Source: Balanoglossus misakiensis
Lineage: Eukaryota; Hemichordata
Direction of reading: 5' to 3'
NCBI GenBank assembly: GCA_040954595.2
Contig: CM082588.2
Coordinates: 3,100,001 to 3,164,000, forward strand
Length of the DNA: 64,000 bases
A model generated the notes under the pieces. The model did no database searches, was not told where the DNA came from, and worked only from the letters and a program-made list of their open reading frames with translations. Each line of letters starts with the position of its first letter. The first letter of the stretch is position 1. The translations under genes and the position numbers were made by a program. Positions 26,208-39,300 of the stretch are shown piece by piece.

Positions 26208-29200
26208 ATGGGTCTAACGAAACAGTATTTACGCTATGTTAGTAGTGCTTTCTTCGGTGTTGTTGGAAGTCCGAAATCAAATGTGGTCTATGTGGAAATA
26301 GATAGATCGCGAGGCAAGTTGGCCGCAGTGCCTGCTGTTGAACATGTGTTCATATGGGACATCAGGAAAGGCGAAAAGGTGAGATGAGAAATCGAGAGTT
26401 GTTGTTTACTGGTATTTCCCTTGAGAAATGGGAAAGGTGGTTATTTTTCTCACTTGTGTGAACAACGTTGAATGCACTCCAAAAGACACCTATAACCACG
26501 GTCACTCCACGTGCTACTATTGAATAGCAGACGATACCCCATATCCATGACAACGGAAAACAAATGGACACACAGAATACTAAGCTGATCCGGGTGATTT
26601 GTCGTGTACAAGTAATGCCCCCTACTCCTAGATATGTAATTTACCAATACTGAATCATGAAGTTGATCATTTGAGATACATGTATATTCCTAAGTTCTGG
26701 CTAAATAAAATTGACTTTCTTAACTGTGTTGTCTTTCCCTCAAAATATCATTCATAGGTCATGGTCCTACAGGGTGACAAGCATGAAGTTACTGCCATTG
26801 CTAAAAGTCCAGACAGAAAGCATCTAGCAGTTGGATATAATGACGGTACTATCAAAATATTTGATATGCTGTCTGGAGACTCCAACGTCACCTTCAGTGG
26901 TCACAAATCAGCCGTGTCGTCTCTGAACTATGATTCGGATGGAACTAGACTTGTATCTGGATCCAAGGTAAAGGAAACTAGGTTTGACATTCAGCATTTC
27001 GACCTTTTTTGGTGTCATCTTTCTTTTATACACCAATTTCTTTCTTCCCCCGAAAACTCCAGGACACAGATGTAATTGTATGGGACGTGGTCAATGAGAG
27101 TGGTCTGTACAGGTTGAAAAGTCACAAGGGAGCAGTGACCCAGTGTCAATTTATGAGAGAGAGAAACATCCTCATATCAAGGTTAGTGTGGTTTATTACT
27201 TGTGGGTTAACTCTCTAAACTCTGCTAAGATAATGATTCAGCATTAAATACTCACAAGAGAAATAGAGTGATGCCCTAAATTCTCTCTGAATTTCAGTTC
27301 TAAGGATACGTACATCAAGTTCTGGGATCTGGATACCCAGCACTGTTTCAAGACCATAGTTGGACACAGAACAGAGGTAATGTACAACCAAAATAATTAA
27401 AATAATTTCAACAGTGAGTGACTTTGTCCCTTTAAATACCCTTGTTAATCTTTCTGGATTGTTTGATATGATTTTGTATTTCATCTCCTCTGCAGGTGTG
27501 GGGTTTTGTTCTGACTCCAGACGAGAAGAGACTGATCACTGGTTGTATGGACAGCGAACTCAGAGTGTGGGATATTTCATACATTGAACAGGTAATTGTT
27601 AACATTATCAAGCATTCATCTCTTCTGACAGAATCACACATGTGTGGAAGATGATCTTGAAATGATTTCTGTATTGCGCTTACAGTACTTTTCACGAACT
27701 CTGTATTCAAGTACAATACATGGATAATTGTAATGGCTGTATTTTGTTCATGTGTCATTACTAGATGGAAGATGATGAAAGTGGTCCACAACCTGCAAAG
27801 AAAATGAGGACTGAGAAATTGGTTTTCGATGAAGATGAAGAGGACAAAGAGGAAACAGTAAGAAGCACTGTTCATTGTCAACCTGTACATTGTTTAGAAA
27901 CTTAATTAGTATACATGTACACTTGATGACAAATGAAAGTCAATCAAAATTTACTCCTTAGTTGTTAATTTTTTTTCCAGGTAATACTCTCCTGTAACAA
28001 AGCCGGTTCAATTATGAGACAAAGCAGAGAAAAATTGGTTTCCATGGCAATAGACGAGACTGGCCGAGTCCTTGCATGTCATGTAAGTATTGGGTTCTCA
28101 TAAGTTGTACTGTATTTCATGCCTTTCACTCCAAGGTCTATGCAGACAACTTCAAACTGGTATAATAGTAAGACTTTATTTTGTGTTTTTTGGTAAAATA
28201 GTCACCTTTATTTTACAGGGTAGTGATTCATCCCTTGAGGTCTTTCTGATCAGTAATGAAGAAGAGTTATCTAAGAGATTGAAGAAGAAACAGAAAAAAG
28301 CCAGGAAGAAAAAGTAAGTCACAAAATGGCAAAAACAGCACCCCCAGTTTCCTCTAAAGAGGTCCAACTTTACCATAGAAAACAATTGTTTTGGACTGAA
28401 CCATTGTGGTGACAGGGTTAAATGTAGTGCAGGGTCGGGAACTGGGGAATGTGTTTGGTCTTGCAAATGTTAACTTTGCTCATTGGGGTGTATCTGTCGT
28501 ACATTGACAGAGCCAGTGAAGAAGCTATGGAGACTGAAGAAACTATGGAGACTGAAGAAACTATGGAGACTGAAAAAGATGCGACAGAAACATCAGTGAC
28601 TCTGACGATAGAAGATGAAATTAAACGACTCAGTGTCATCAAAGCAAGTAATAAAATAAGGTGTGTGTTCAATTGTTATCTTTACAGATGAAGTGAAGGA
28701 CATTTTTGTCTTTCGCTGATGTTATATACAATTTTTATCTGTCCATAAAGTCTGTGAGTTTTAACTTTGATGCATTTGCTTTCAGATCTTTCGACTTCAT
28801 TCTGGAAAAAAACAAGAATATCCGCCTCTTACTGTTGCTTGGCAACAATGCCCTGGAATCGCATTGCTTGTCCATGGCAGAAAAGAAACCGGAACCATCA
28901 GATCGTAAATTACTGGGCATACCCGGTCACCGTAGCGACGTGAGGACAGTTTGTTTCAGTTCGGATGATACGGCTCTCCTGTCTGCCTCTGGAGAGTGTG
29001 TGAAAATTTGGAACAGGTCAGGAGATAATTTATCAAACATTTTTTTTACATTCCTGTGAACACAAGCTGTGTCATCAATATGATTTTTTGCTTTGTGTGC
29101 CAGATATTAGCTCCAGTTACAGACACACTCAATTATCAGAGCTATTTTGTGATGGTGATACATGTACTAGTTTAAACTTGTATTCCTTTTGCAGATCTTC

Positions 29201-32200
29201 ACAGCAGTGTATTCGAACCAGTAAGTGTGGGTATGCGTTGTGTTCAATGTTCGTACCAGGCGATAGACATTGTATCATTGGCACAAAGGTAAATACATCA
29301 GCTCATACATTTCACAGATAGATTTGTTATTTTACTAAACATGATTCATTGAATTAGTCAATTAATGAAACGGTTAATGTAATTCATTTTCTATCTGCGT
29401 GTCTGTCTTTGCATTCAGGCTGGTAAACTGCAGATATTTGACATCGCTGCCGGCAATCTGATAGAATCAGTTGATGCCCACGAAGGTGCTGTATGGTCTG
29501 TTGCTATGTCACCAGACAAGGTAATGAGAAGTCTATCCTTTTCATTTCTGTGTTTTTGGATAAAATTCAACTGTTGTCAGAAAATCGGTTTGGGTGCAAC
29601 GTCCCCACTACCTGCGGGTATAGTTTCATAAAATGTTCTTTTCTTCACTTTCAGAGAGGTTTTGTAACAGGAAGTGCTGATAAAACTGTTAAGTTTTGGG
29701 AGTTTGAACTGGTCAAAGATGAACAAGAGTCAACATCCAGGTAAATATCCCACAAACCCTTTCCCCCCTCCACTCTTCCCATATTCTGATGATATTCCAG
29801 CTGCTACAAGTTCTGTTTTGTAACCCGGTATTTTTTTTGGTTGAATTTCAGCAAAAGACTGTCAGTGAATCACACAAGGACACTGAAGATGTCAGATGAC
29901 GTCCTATGTGTCAAGTACACACCGGACCAGAGACTATTGGCTGTGTCCTTACTAGATAACACTGTCAAGGTGTTCTTCACTGATACTCTGAAGGTATAAT
30001 TTATAACGCTTCTTTAGTTTGTGACATTTTAGAACCAGGAAACCAACGGCACAATGTGATACGGATGACACTTCGGTTTTGTTACCAGTTATAACATTTC
30101 ACAAAATCTGTGTCTAATTCTTGGCGTTCATCAATTTCAGTTCTTTTTGTCAATGTATGGTCACAAACTACCAGTCCTGGCCATGGATATCTCGTCTGTA
30201 AGTATACCTACTTTATTTTCAAGTCACATTTTGACAGTTTTTTGAGGGTCAGTTGGCCCAAGCACTGATAGGACAATCAATATTTGTTCACGATATCAAC
30301 TTCTCAATATTAAACCATTTTATCAAAACAGGATAGTCAGTTGCTTATCACTGGCTCAGCAGACAGGAATGTGAAATTATGGGGCCTAGATTTCGGGGAC
30401 TGCCACAAATCCATCTTTGCTCACGACGACAGCATCATGTGCATGCAATTCATTCCCAAGACACACATGTTCTTCACTGGTGGTAAGGACATGAAGATCA
30501 AACAATGGGACGGTGATAAGTACGAGCATATACAGACGCTGGAGGTAAGTGGTGGTCAGTTTGGCTTTCACTAGACCATATATAACAACGGATTTGGACC
30601 TAATCATGGTGGTGAAATGTTTATGGCCCATGCGTTGTCTCAATCTTTTGTGATTGGTTTGGTCGACCAAATTTAGACACTTATGCCTTGTTGTATACAC
30701 TTTCAGGGTTGCCATGGTGAAGTATGGTGCCTTGCCGTCAGCCATAATGGTGATTGTGTGGTAAGCTGACATTATCTTCGTTTATATTCATATTCAACCA
30801 TATCGTTCAACGGAGTCCTCCAGTCTGGTATTAAGACACATTAAGACATCCATTTTTCCGTCATAACACATTCTGTTCATCTGACCTGTAGATGTCAGGC
30901 TCACATGACAAGTCCCTGAGGCTGTGGGACAGAACGCAAGAAATCTTAGTCTTGGAAGAAGAGAGAGAAATGGAAAGAGAAGCGGCTTATGAGGAATCCG
31001 TGGCAAAGGAAGATGAACCAGTGGTAAGGACATGTGGTCATGTCAGATGTACAGCTGTGTATTTTTGGGTTTTGAGATATTTGCAGTTATATGTTAATAT
31101 GTGATCTTAAGAATTCTGAGTCCGAGAAATATGACTCAAATGTTTGGTATAACACCTCCAAAAACACAGCATTAAGTTTACCATGCACTTCATTTGTAAG
31201 GATGTATGGAATTGGATTGTATGATAATTGTTTTTCCTTTCTTGTTGTCAGGTTCCTGGCGAGGCAAGTGGAGGGGAGGTCGACATGGCCGGAAAGAAAA
31301 CCATTGAAACGGTCAAATCTGCCGAGCGAATCATGGAAGCCATTGTTCTGTACAAAGAAGAGAGTGCAAAGTTGAAGGAGCACAAAGAACGGTGCACTGC
31401 AATGAAAAAACAGGTACAGTGGGTGGTGAGGATGTGTATAGACTTGAATGCCAGGGTTTCTTTTACTGATGTCAAGTAGTTTCTTCAGAGTATAACCGAA
31501 TTATTATCTGTTCTTTCCAGTTGCCGCCCCTACAGGTGCATCCAATACTGCAGGCGTATGGCAATGTCAGTGTAAGTACAAAATCTGCAATTTCCTTCAG
31601 TATATCAAAATTGATAGACAAAGTACAGCCATTGCCCCAGGATGCAATGCTGTTTGTTAGCTTACAGTTAGCTCACAGTTTGAGAATTTTGTGTCATGTA
31701 TTCATTAAGTGACACCATGGTGGATAACTATAATCACTAAATTCATCTAACAGTTGATTTTGTCCTCATCCTTACAGCCTTCCAGATATGTATTGGAAAT
31801 ATTGAAGCGAGTCAAGTCAAGGTAAATGTACAGGTCTTGTATTTTTTGTGTGTGTTTAATGTTCAACATAATTATGGCATACATTCTTGCAATTTACCAT
31901 CATTGAGAGGACTTAATATTTTTTTATCTTTTCATAGTGAAATGGAGAAATCTCTGCTGGTGCTGCCGTTCGATTATGTCATCGATTTACTCAAATTATT
32001 GGACATCTTCATCAAGTCTGGCTGGGAGGTGGAGTTGTCTTGTCGGTGTTTATTTTTTCTGCTCAGGTGAGGATTCGAGATTTGCACAGCATGTGAAAAT
32101 GTTTTATTCGTGCAAGAACTCTTTTTATGCTCTACAGACTTACATTATTTCATGTTTTTTTCCCCTTCAACTTCACCAGGGTCAACCATGGTCAGATCAC

Positions 32201-32523
32201 GTCAAATCAAGTCCTCTTACCCGTCATCGACAGTTTGAGAACTTGCACTGTCAGCAAAATACAGGAACTCAAGGTGAGTTGAGAGATGCAGTCATTTTCT
32301 ACAAATTTTCATCATCAGTTTAATTCAAATAAAACTGAAATTTTTTTTTGCTTTTCATTGCCAGGATACAATTGGCTTCAACATGGCGGGATTTCAGTTT
32401 CTGCAGAGGGAAATGGAATCGCAACAAGATGTCCAGTTTTTCGCCGATGCTACCAGTCACTTCCAAGAGAAGAAAAAGAAAACAAAGAAGAAAGAGAAGG
32501 CCATGTTGACAGTCAGAAGTTAG
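26208..32523 (+). CDS. WDR3: WD repeat-containing protein 3 (Utp12 homologue)
   Basis: Nucleolar SSU-processome component needed for 18S rRNA maturation. 24 exons: 26208-26378, 26758-26967, 27063-27181, 27298-27376, 27496-27591, 27765-27857, 27981-28082, 28219-28313, 28511-28660, 28786-29016, 29195-29288, 29419-29520, 29655-29740, 29852-29993, 30141-30197, 30332-30544, 30707-30760, 30892-31023, 31252-31413, 31521-31571, 31778-31821, 31938-32066, 32180-32273 and 32365-32523. Total 2,865 nt, 954 aa, against about 943 in human. The start [10 protein letters not shown] and [13 protein letters not shown] are WDR3 signatures. Two WD-repeat blocks follow (VIVWDV, IKFWDLD, LRVWDIS; then VKIWN, VKFWEF, VKLWGLD, LRLWDRT). 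A charged linker (exons 6-9) separates them. The C-terminal Utp12 domain ([13 protein letters not shown]... VNHGQITSN) and lysine-rich tail close the protein. Confidence 0.96.
28524..28577 (+). repeat. WDR3: In-frame 18-bp tandem repeat in WDR3 linker exon
   Basis: Three tandem copies of a unit encoding METEET (GCTATGGAGACTGAAGAA-like) within the acidic linker of exon 9; the last copy ends METEKD. The unit length is a multiple of three, so copy changes would not break the frame. Confidence 0.75.
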
Positions 32524-32602
32524 CCAATGACAGATCAAGATCTGTGGACCCTGTCTGAAGCAAAATTTGGGTTTGTGGGAGTACAATGGATTGGATTGGT
32601 GG

Positions 32603-32670
32603 TACAGTCAAACATGCCTGCACTGCAGTGACCAGGCAAGCGATTTATTGCCTTGAAACTTGACTGATTA
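32603..32670. repeat. Possible degenerate MITE end
   Basis: TACAGTCAAAC followed by a TGACCA-containing stretch resembles the left end of the MITE-like elements at 22484 and 36463. No convincing opposite terminus was found. It lies in the WDR3 3' UTR. Confidence 0.3.
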
Positions 32671-32697
32671 AGATGGATTTCTCATTTTATCAGAAAT

Positions 32698-32748
32698 ATT
32701 AAAATACAACAAATGAAGTTGAAATGGAAAAAAAAGAAATTGTTTATT
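32698..32748. terminator. Facing poly(A) signals of WDR3 (+) and the YccV-domain gene (-)
   Basis: ATTAAA at 32698-32703 on the plus strand, 175 bp past the WDR3 stop. TTTATT at 32743-32748 is AATAAA on the minus strand, about 310 bp past the YccV-gene stop. If both are used, the two transcripts nearly touch or overlap at their 3' ends. Confidence 0.45.
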
Positions 32749-33057
32749 CACATCAAAACAAATACAGTGTTATTCTCTTCTGATAAATGTCTCTTGCTAC
32801 ATTGTCCTGGAAGCCCGGAAGATGAACTATCTTTGGGCAAATGACCAAAGATTTCAGTCTTTTTTTCAAAACATTTAAAACCAGCTCTTGAAACAATGAT
32901 AAGAAGTGAAAATAATGGACAGCCCAGCTCATATATCTTTCCTGGAATCTCTAGCTGTATACAATAAGGGGCTGTATAATAGACAAGTCAATGATATGTA
33001 GTGAATGAGCTTCTGCAGCTGCCTGTCAGAGAGTGGTTTCCATGGAAACTGCGTCTT

Positions 33058-34404
33058 TTAATCATGGGGATAGAGAACTCTCAGCCAGGGTCTTGCTAAA
33101 TACTGGGATCCGTCGTACGCTTCAAAATAGTCATCTAATCCCGGATGTATGACCTGGAAAAATACAACAAGGCACCATTACTTCTTTGCAACACATAATC
33201 TCTTGTCAACAAGACTGCTTCCAATCATGCATCGTAAACAGCATGTTTCGCATGCTTCACAACAGACATTTTAAAATCTCTTTCGGTAACTTGGTCCTCA
33301 AGAAAGACCTACCTTTGTATTGCTGATGATTTCAATATTTTCTTGGGGGATGTACGTCACCTGTGCCTGAGCTCTGTCCCTTGTGTCCACTAATATTGAA
33401 TAGTTTGGCTGCGTCCTCCAGTGCTACAAATAATACAGAGAACAGTCAACATTTAATCCTTTGAACCATGTGGCAGAATAAAATGAAATAATCTGATGAA
33501 CATCTTGCTTGAATATACTTACTGGCTTATCTTGTGGATGCATCTGTTTCAACCAATTTTCAGGCGCCTGAGAAAAATAAATTTATCACATGCGTGTATT
33601 AGTGGAAATAATATTTTTTTTAAACTTCACACAAGAGTAAAATTTGACTAATTAGGAAACCCATATAGCTGTACAAAGTAACTATTGAAAAATCATTCCT
33701 TACCCTGGACGTTTCATCCCAGCCTATGATGACCCCCCTGTAGCCCCATAGTTTATGTTTTATGACCTGTCCCACTCTGTACTTGACAAATGGCTGCCTG
33801 GGTGTTCTTGGCTCGGCTGAACCTGCAAATCAAAAGCAGAATGTAGAACAGAAAAAGCTTCAGCTATTAATTATTTGCTGTTAAATTGAAAATGTCAGGA
33901 TGCTTGAATAGAGAAACGACTAATGTCCATATTCCATCATAAAACTCAACCCTCTTATTCATTCATGAATAATTTATGCTTCTGATTTGCATACCCCATC
34001 CTACCTGCAAAATATCCATCTTTTTCTCTGTATTTCATGACTTCAATTGCGGGCGACTGCCCTTCTTCCTCATCATCACTATAAAACTGCGTTGACTGTA
34101 TCTTGGCAACCATCCAATTGCACCAGTTTCTCCAAGTTTTCAATGTAAATATCTTGTTGGTCCATGTCTGTACACTCAAGGCAAGACTGTGAGAAAGGTG
34201 AACATTAAGCCAGGCAGAGTTAATAAGCTTTTCCTGAAAAATTGCCATTTGTAATAGATGACATCAATGCTGGTAAACTTACTTTCTAACTTGATGGCTT
34301 CTTTCTGTGCTTGGTGTGGTCATCCAGTTTGATATCAGATACTGTGCTGGTACTGCCAGTATTAGTAAACCCAGCTGAAATGCTGCTGCTCTGTTGAGTG
34401 GCAT
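33058..34404 (-). CDS. Membrane-anchored YccV-like (hemimethylated DNA-binding fold) domain protein
   Basis: 224 aa from six exons: 34283-34404, 34005-34186, 33704-33822, 33523-33567, 33313-33423 and 33058-33153 (675 nt). The start MPLNRAAAFQLG leads into one hydrophobic stretch (about 6-26, LGLLILAVPAQYLI), a likely signal anchor. A Trp-rich segment (TWRNWCNWM) and an acidic patch (SDDEEEG) follow. The C-terminal half (about 115-215) is a YccV-like domain: YRVGQVIKHKLWGYRGVI, GWD, PNYSILVD and YIPQENIE match the family seen in bacterial HspQ, FBXO21 and POLDIP2. No F-box or other catalytic domain is present. I chose ATG 34404 because it opens the frame that splices correctly into exon 2; an overlapping frame (MLAVPRP...) ends at a stop before the splice site. 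I do not recognise an established gene name. Function unknown; protein-protein rather than DNA binding is plausible. Confidence 0.78.
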
Positions 34405-36332
34405 TGTATACTGTACATTCCATGGATTGTCTGATTCTGTCAAATAAAAACCAACAAATTGGCCACTTGTTCCACTGCGGTGTACGTGTAGGTCTAGGCA
34501 CAGCTAACATCTATACACGACCTACAAGGTGGGTGTTATACTGTCGTGTCTGTGGACATGTATAGATATGGAAGTAGTGTACATTTCAATGTAAACATTG
34601 CCACTGAAAACTGCCAACGCAACAGTTCCACAAACTCTGAGTAGGTACTCGACAGTTAGACTAATCAATGAGGTGTTCACGTTTTCAGTAGTAAACTATT
34701 AACTTACGTATATTATAAAGTCTGTCCAGTACTTATAAGTAACACCGGGCTTGAGAAGTTGAGTCTCTCATATGTACATGTACTACTAGTCACTCACGCA
34801 ACCACTGTGTTTACGGAACTTAGAGGACTCGAACTTCTTGCGATATCGCAAACATCTTTCGGCCGACAGACAGATTATTCTAAACAAGGGGTACCTTTTT
34901 ACTAGACCAATAAACTTTCAACACACATCTACACCAAGCGTGTGCACTTTCGCTGTTTTCTTCATCAATCAATCCACTAACGCCACGACAACTTCCGGGA
35001 TTGGAGGGAATCCCTTCCTCGTACACACACTGTTTACACCATTGAAATAAATATGAAAACAAAAGAGTTTAATACCAATTTAACACTTTTGAAAACACTT
35101 GCTGTTATGCAGAGCATTATAGTTCATATCCTTGATTCACTTATGAAAAAAGACCATTTATATCAGGAATAATAAATATTTCCAAACGCTTAGTTTTGGA
35201 CGAGGATAAACGCTACCCACGACCACTGTTTTACTGGGTGTGACACATTTGTCGCAAATAACTTACATCACAAGGACACCCCAAATACCCTGGTTATGAA
35301 CCATACAAATAAACAAAAATGCCCTCTGTCTCCATCTTTGAGCATGCTTTATTCATTACTTGGCGATTTTGCCCACTTCCGTTGTACATGTCTTAGAAGT
35401 GGTAACCGCATATTTGCCGTAAAATCTTGGGGTTATCTACTTCCGGTTGGTAACTCGGGAGGCCATGCGTACGTACGGGTCACAAGTGTAAGCTTAAGCC
35501 GGCCGTTTTCTCGTTCCATACGACCAATTTTATACTAATTTCATGATCGAGTTGGTAAGTGTTATTCATATAATTCGAATCTTTTCAAGGCTGGTGCAAT
35601 CAGTGGTAATTAGTTGCCGAAATAAGGCATACGCGAACGTTACATGATGGGGGTTCCCCCAGTCAACAGCGTACATGTACGTTGCACACACAGCTGGAGT
35701 GACTGTCAATTTCATGTACATAGTCGGATGACATTGAGAAACCACTGAGTTTCTATGATAGTAGTGTAAACAGTTTTGTTCATGAAGTTCAAATCTGAAC
35801 TGAGGTCAGATTGTGTTAAAATTCCTCGCATGAAACATCCTATGTATTTTTAGAGGTTCTATATAGGTCTTCGTATCATGTACAATGTATCAGGCAAAGT
35901 CCAAGCGCTTAAGGAACTGATCATGTTAAAATAATGAATGTTTTGAACAGTTGTGAGTCACGCGTCCTTGAATTGTTTCTCTTTCTGACATCTCTTTGTG
36001 CGGGAAACGACGACATTCATATGTTGCGTAGTGGATTTCCCAGTCAGTTCCGTGGTTTGAGGAGAAAGGGACAATAACAGTTCCTGGACTTATTTTAGTT
36101 TGGTGAGTTAGCCTTGCATGTGCCTTCTTAATGCGGAACGTAAATTGTGTGATGTTTAGAACGCAGTTCATGCTCTGATTGCCTTCAGTATGGTCCTTGA
36201 ACTAATCAAACCCACCCGACATCGCCCACTGACCTTCACCGACACCTTTCATGTTAAAAAATGGCTGTGTTTTGCAGGTGAGTGTAAATGAATGTCTAAA
36301 TGCGAGTGTTGGAGTCTAGTCAGTTAACTGTC
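34405..36332. other. Head-to-head intergenic region between the YccV-domain gene and USP16/45
   Basis: 1.9 kb with no recognised coding sequence. It should contain the promoters and any 5' UTR exons of both genes. TACATGTA octamers at 34775 and 35672. Confidence 0.45.
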
Positions 36333-39300
36333 ATGACAAAGAGGAAGCACCGGCTCAGAAAACAGAAGAGAGATGACAGATACAATGACTCTTCTGATGA
36401 GACCACCGCTGGTGAAGGCATCCCAGGTAAGCAGAGGAGGAGAATGACCTCAACGTGTGTAGTACAGTCTAACCTGTCTATAGTGGCCAATCAAGGGATT
36501 TCCCTAAACTGGCCTTTATAGACAGGTCAGTTCATGTGCATTTAAATTGCTTGGGGGCTGTAAAAAAGTGGCCACTATTTAGAGATGGCCACAACCACAG
36601 GTTTGACTGTATGTAGTATTTCGCAAGAACAAGATGGTATGTACCTTATGGCACCTTATGAATGACAACTCTATATATATATTTCACTTGTCAAGCATAT
36701 GTGCCCTCATCTCCCATCTTGTTCTTGGGAATAATGACTGAAATCTGCTGAGACGAGTGCACATTTTAGTTTTTACATCTACTACCAAAGAATACTAAGA
36801 GGTCACATTTTGACCTCAGTAACTTTTGTCACAACTGTGTTGGAAACACATTTTGTTTGCTTAAGGACTTTCCCCAGAGAAAGTAACATTTTAATAAGCT
36901 GCATGATGTATTTTCTTTTATGAGATCTAATTACTCTATCAGATTAAGTTCTGACCGGAAGAAAAGTCTATCAATAGAAAAACTATTAATCATAAATTCT
37001 TGAGATGTCAGCGTACATCCTGTATTGATGAAATGAAACAATTGCACCAACATAAAATTGTCAGTTACATCCAACTTAGTCATTTCCTGCTAATGACTGA
37101 GATGGACTATAAGCACATTTTACAGAGTTCTATGATTGCCATTTGCAATCAAAGAAATATTTGACTAAGCAGTCTGTGTTGTTTAATCACACAGGGAAAA
37201 GCTGTGAGCACATCAGTAAATCTGTTGTCTTGTCCAATGTAAAGAAAGCATTGAAGCAAGCGACACTTGGAGAGTGTCTGGTGAGTATATCAACCCCATC
37301 AACAAATTTCCACACCCACCCCCTACCCCCCACAACCTCCATTTCTTACTGCATTTCCAACCTCATGATAAACAAGGAATTGGAAGCTTGGTTTCAATTC
37401 ACACTGTGTGCCATATGGAATCAGAAATGACGGTGCAGAATTTTTGGCCGTCTTCCAAATACATGTATTGATCAATCCATATTGAATAGATAAGGATCTG
37501 GACCTTTGTCAAGTATTTTGCCACCCACTAGTTTCACTTTGACTACTCGCTAAAACTTAAGTTATTCGTGTCGTATTTACCCATACATGTAATTCTTTTA
37601 AGTTTTATTGTCAATTTACTAGCATAAAACAGACAGTACATATATTATTGTCTCGTTCTATACAGACCTGCAAAAAGGATGGTGGTAAAAGCAAAGATAA
37701 AAGTTCAGCAGAGGAGACGACATCGGCTGATGCTTTAGTTCCTGATGATATTGAGATTACAATATGGTGTTGTTTACAGTGTGGCCAGCAGGTAAATATA
37801 GTTGACTCCCTCTAGAGTGTATAGAAAATGTTATTCTGTTTTAGCATAGCACATTGTGAAAATGTCAAGTACAAATAATGTCATTTGCCTTCTGTGTCTG
37901 TAGGGTTGTGATCGCAACTCACCAGGTCAGCATGCATTGAAACATTTCCAGACTGCACATTCATCTCCCCATTCTGTTGTAGTGAACCTCAACCTCTGGG
38001 CTGTCTGGTATGTAAACTAAAAAAAAAACAACAACAATATTTTTTGTTAAAGAAGATCTCCATGGAGCACAGATACATGAACAACTAACATGTGAATGGG
38101 TGTCAGCAAATTGTCTCTTTTTTGTGTCTGCCAGGTGTTACGAGTGCGATGATGATGTCACATTCGACAGCAACAGGAAACTCACAGAGTGCATAGAATT
38201 CATCAAAAAACAAGCAGGTGTCACCAAAGTAGACAGACCCTCCTCAGGTTGGTGCTTGAACCTTATCAAAATCCTGATCCTCAGTTGTGTGCTGTTACGT
38301 ACACCACTGCATAGAAGATCGAAAATTGGGTGTGGCCCTCGGTGCACAGTCTCAGAATCGATGCAGTAAATTGAAAACTACAGGAAACATATGTGTAAGG
38401 TGATAAAAATCAAACATAGCATCCATTGGGAGAATCTTGATGAAGGGTAACATGCCGGCTCACGGAATTTGGCAATTTTTTCTCACAGGAAAAAAGAAAG
38501 ATAAGGAAATCGAGATCGCAGAGAAGGAGAAACAGAATGTGACTGGAAAATCAAGTGGAACTGTGTTGCTGAAGGCAAAGGTGAGTCATGATCTTCACAT
38601 GATTATCACATTACGGGTGTTACAATTGCCAATGAGAGATTTTTAAGAGGAACTTCCAACTGTGGGGTTTCGTGTTATTTTTAGCTGCTCTTGCAGTCAG
38701 AATCAAAGAGTTACGAGCTGTTGAGAGGAAATTATTATAATGTACAGTGCAATCATGTATAGTAATTTGATTGCATAAATGGTTCCATAGATCACTATTG
38801 AATTGCATTAAAATATCAATGAAGTGTAGACTGATAACTATTTTTATTTTCATTTTCAGGGATTAAATAATTTGGGTAATACTTGCTTCTTCAATGCAGT
38901 AATGCAGGTACGTTCATTTATAAAATTTCATTTGGCTAAATAGATTGACATACAAGAAAAAGCAAGACAAGCTTATTAGCTCTCAGTGAATGGATCTTTA
39001 AAAATGTTACATGGTTTTTACTTCCGCAGAGTATGAACCAGACACACGTCTTGGATGTATTGATGACCGAACTTAGCAGGAAAGGAGTCACTATGACCAT
39101 TGGACCAACTGAGCCAGATACGCTGGATAAAAACAAGAAACACGAGGAGAGTAAACTGGTAGGTATTTAGGACCTCCCAAACCATTGCTTATATTGCTCA
39201 TTGACTGGTCGTCATGGTTTAGTTGACAACCCATACATGGGTGTTGCACATGACAGTTACCTAAGACATCTCTTGTTCTTCTGCAAATTCCAGACACCAT

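Noticed and set aside
34286-34510. Minus-strand frame starting MLAVPRPTRTP as first exon of the YccV-domain gene
   Set aside because: It ends in a stop before the splice donor; the +1 frame from ATG 34404 splices in phase to exon 2 and gives a signal anchor.
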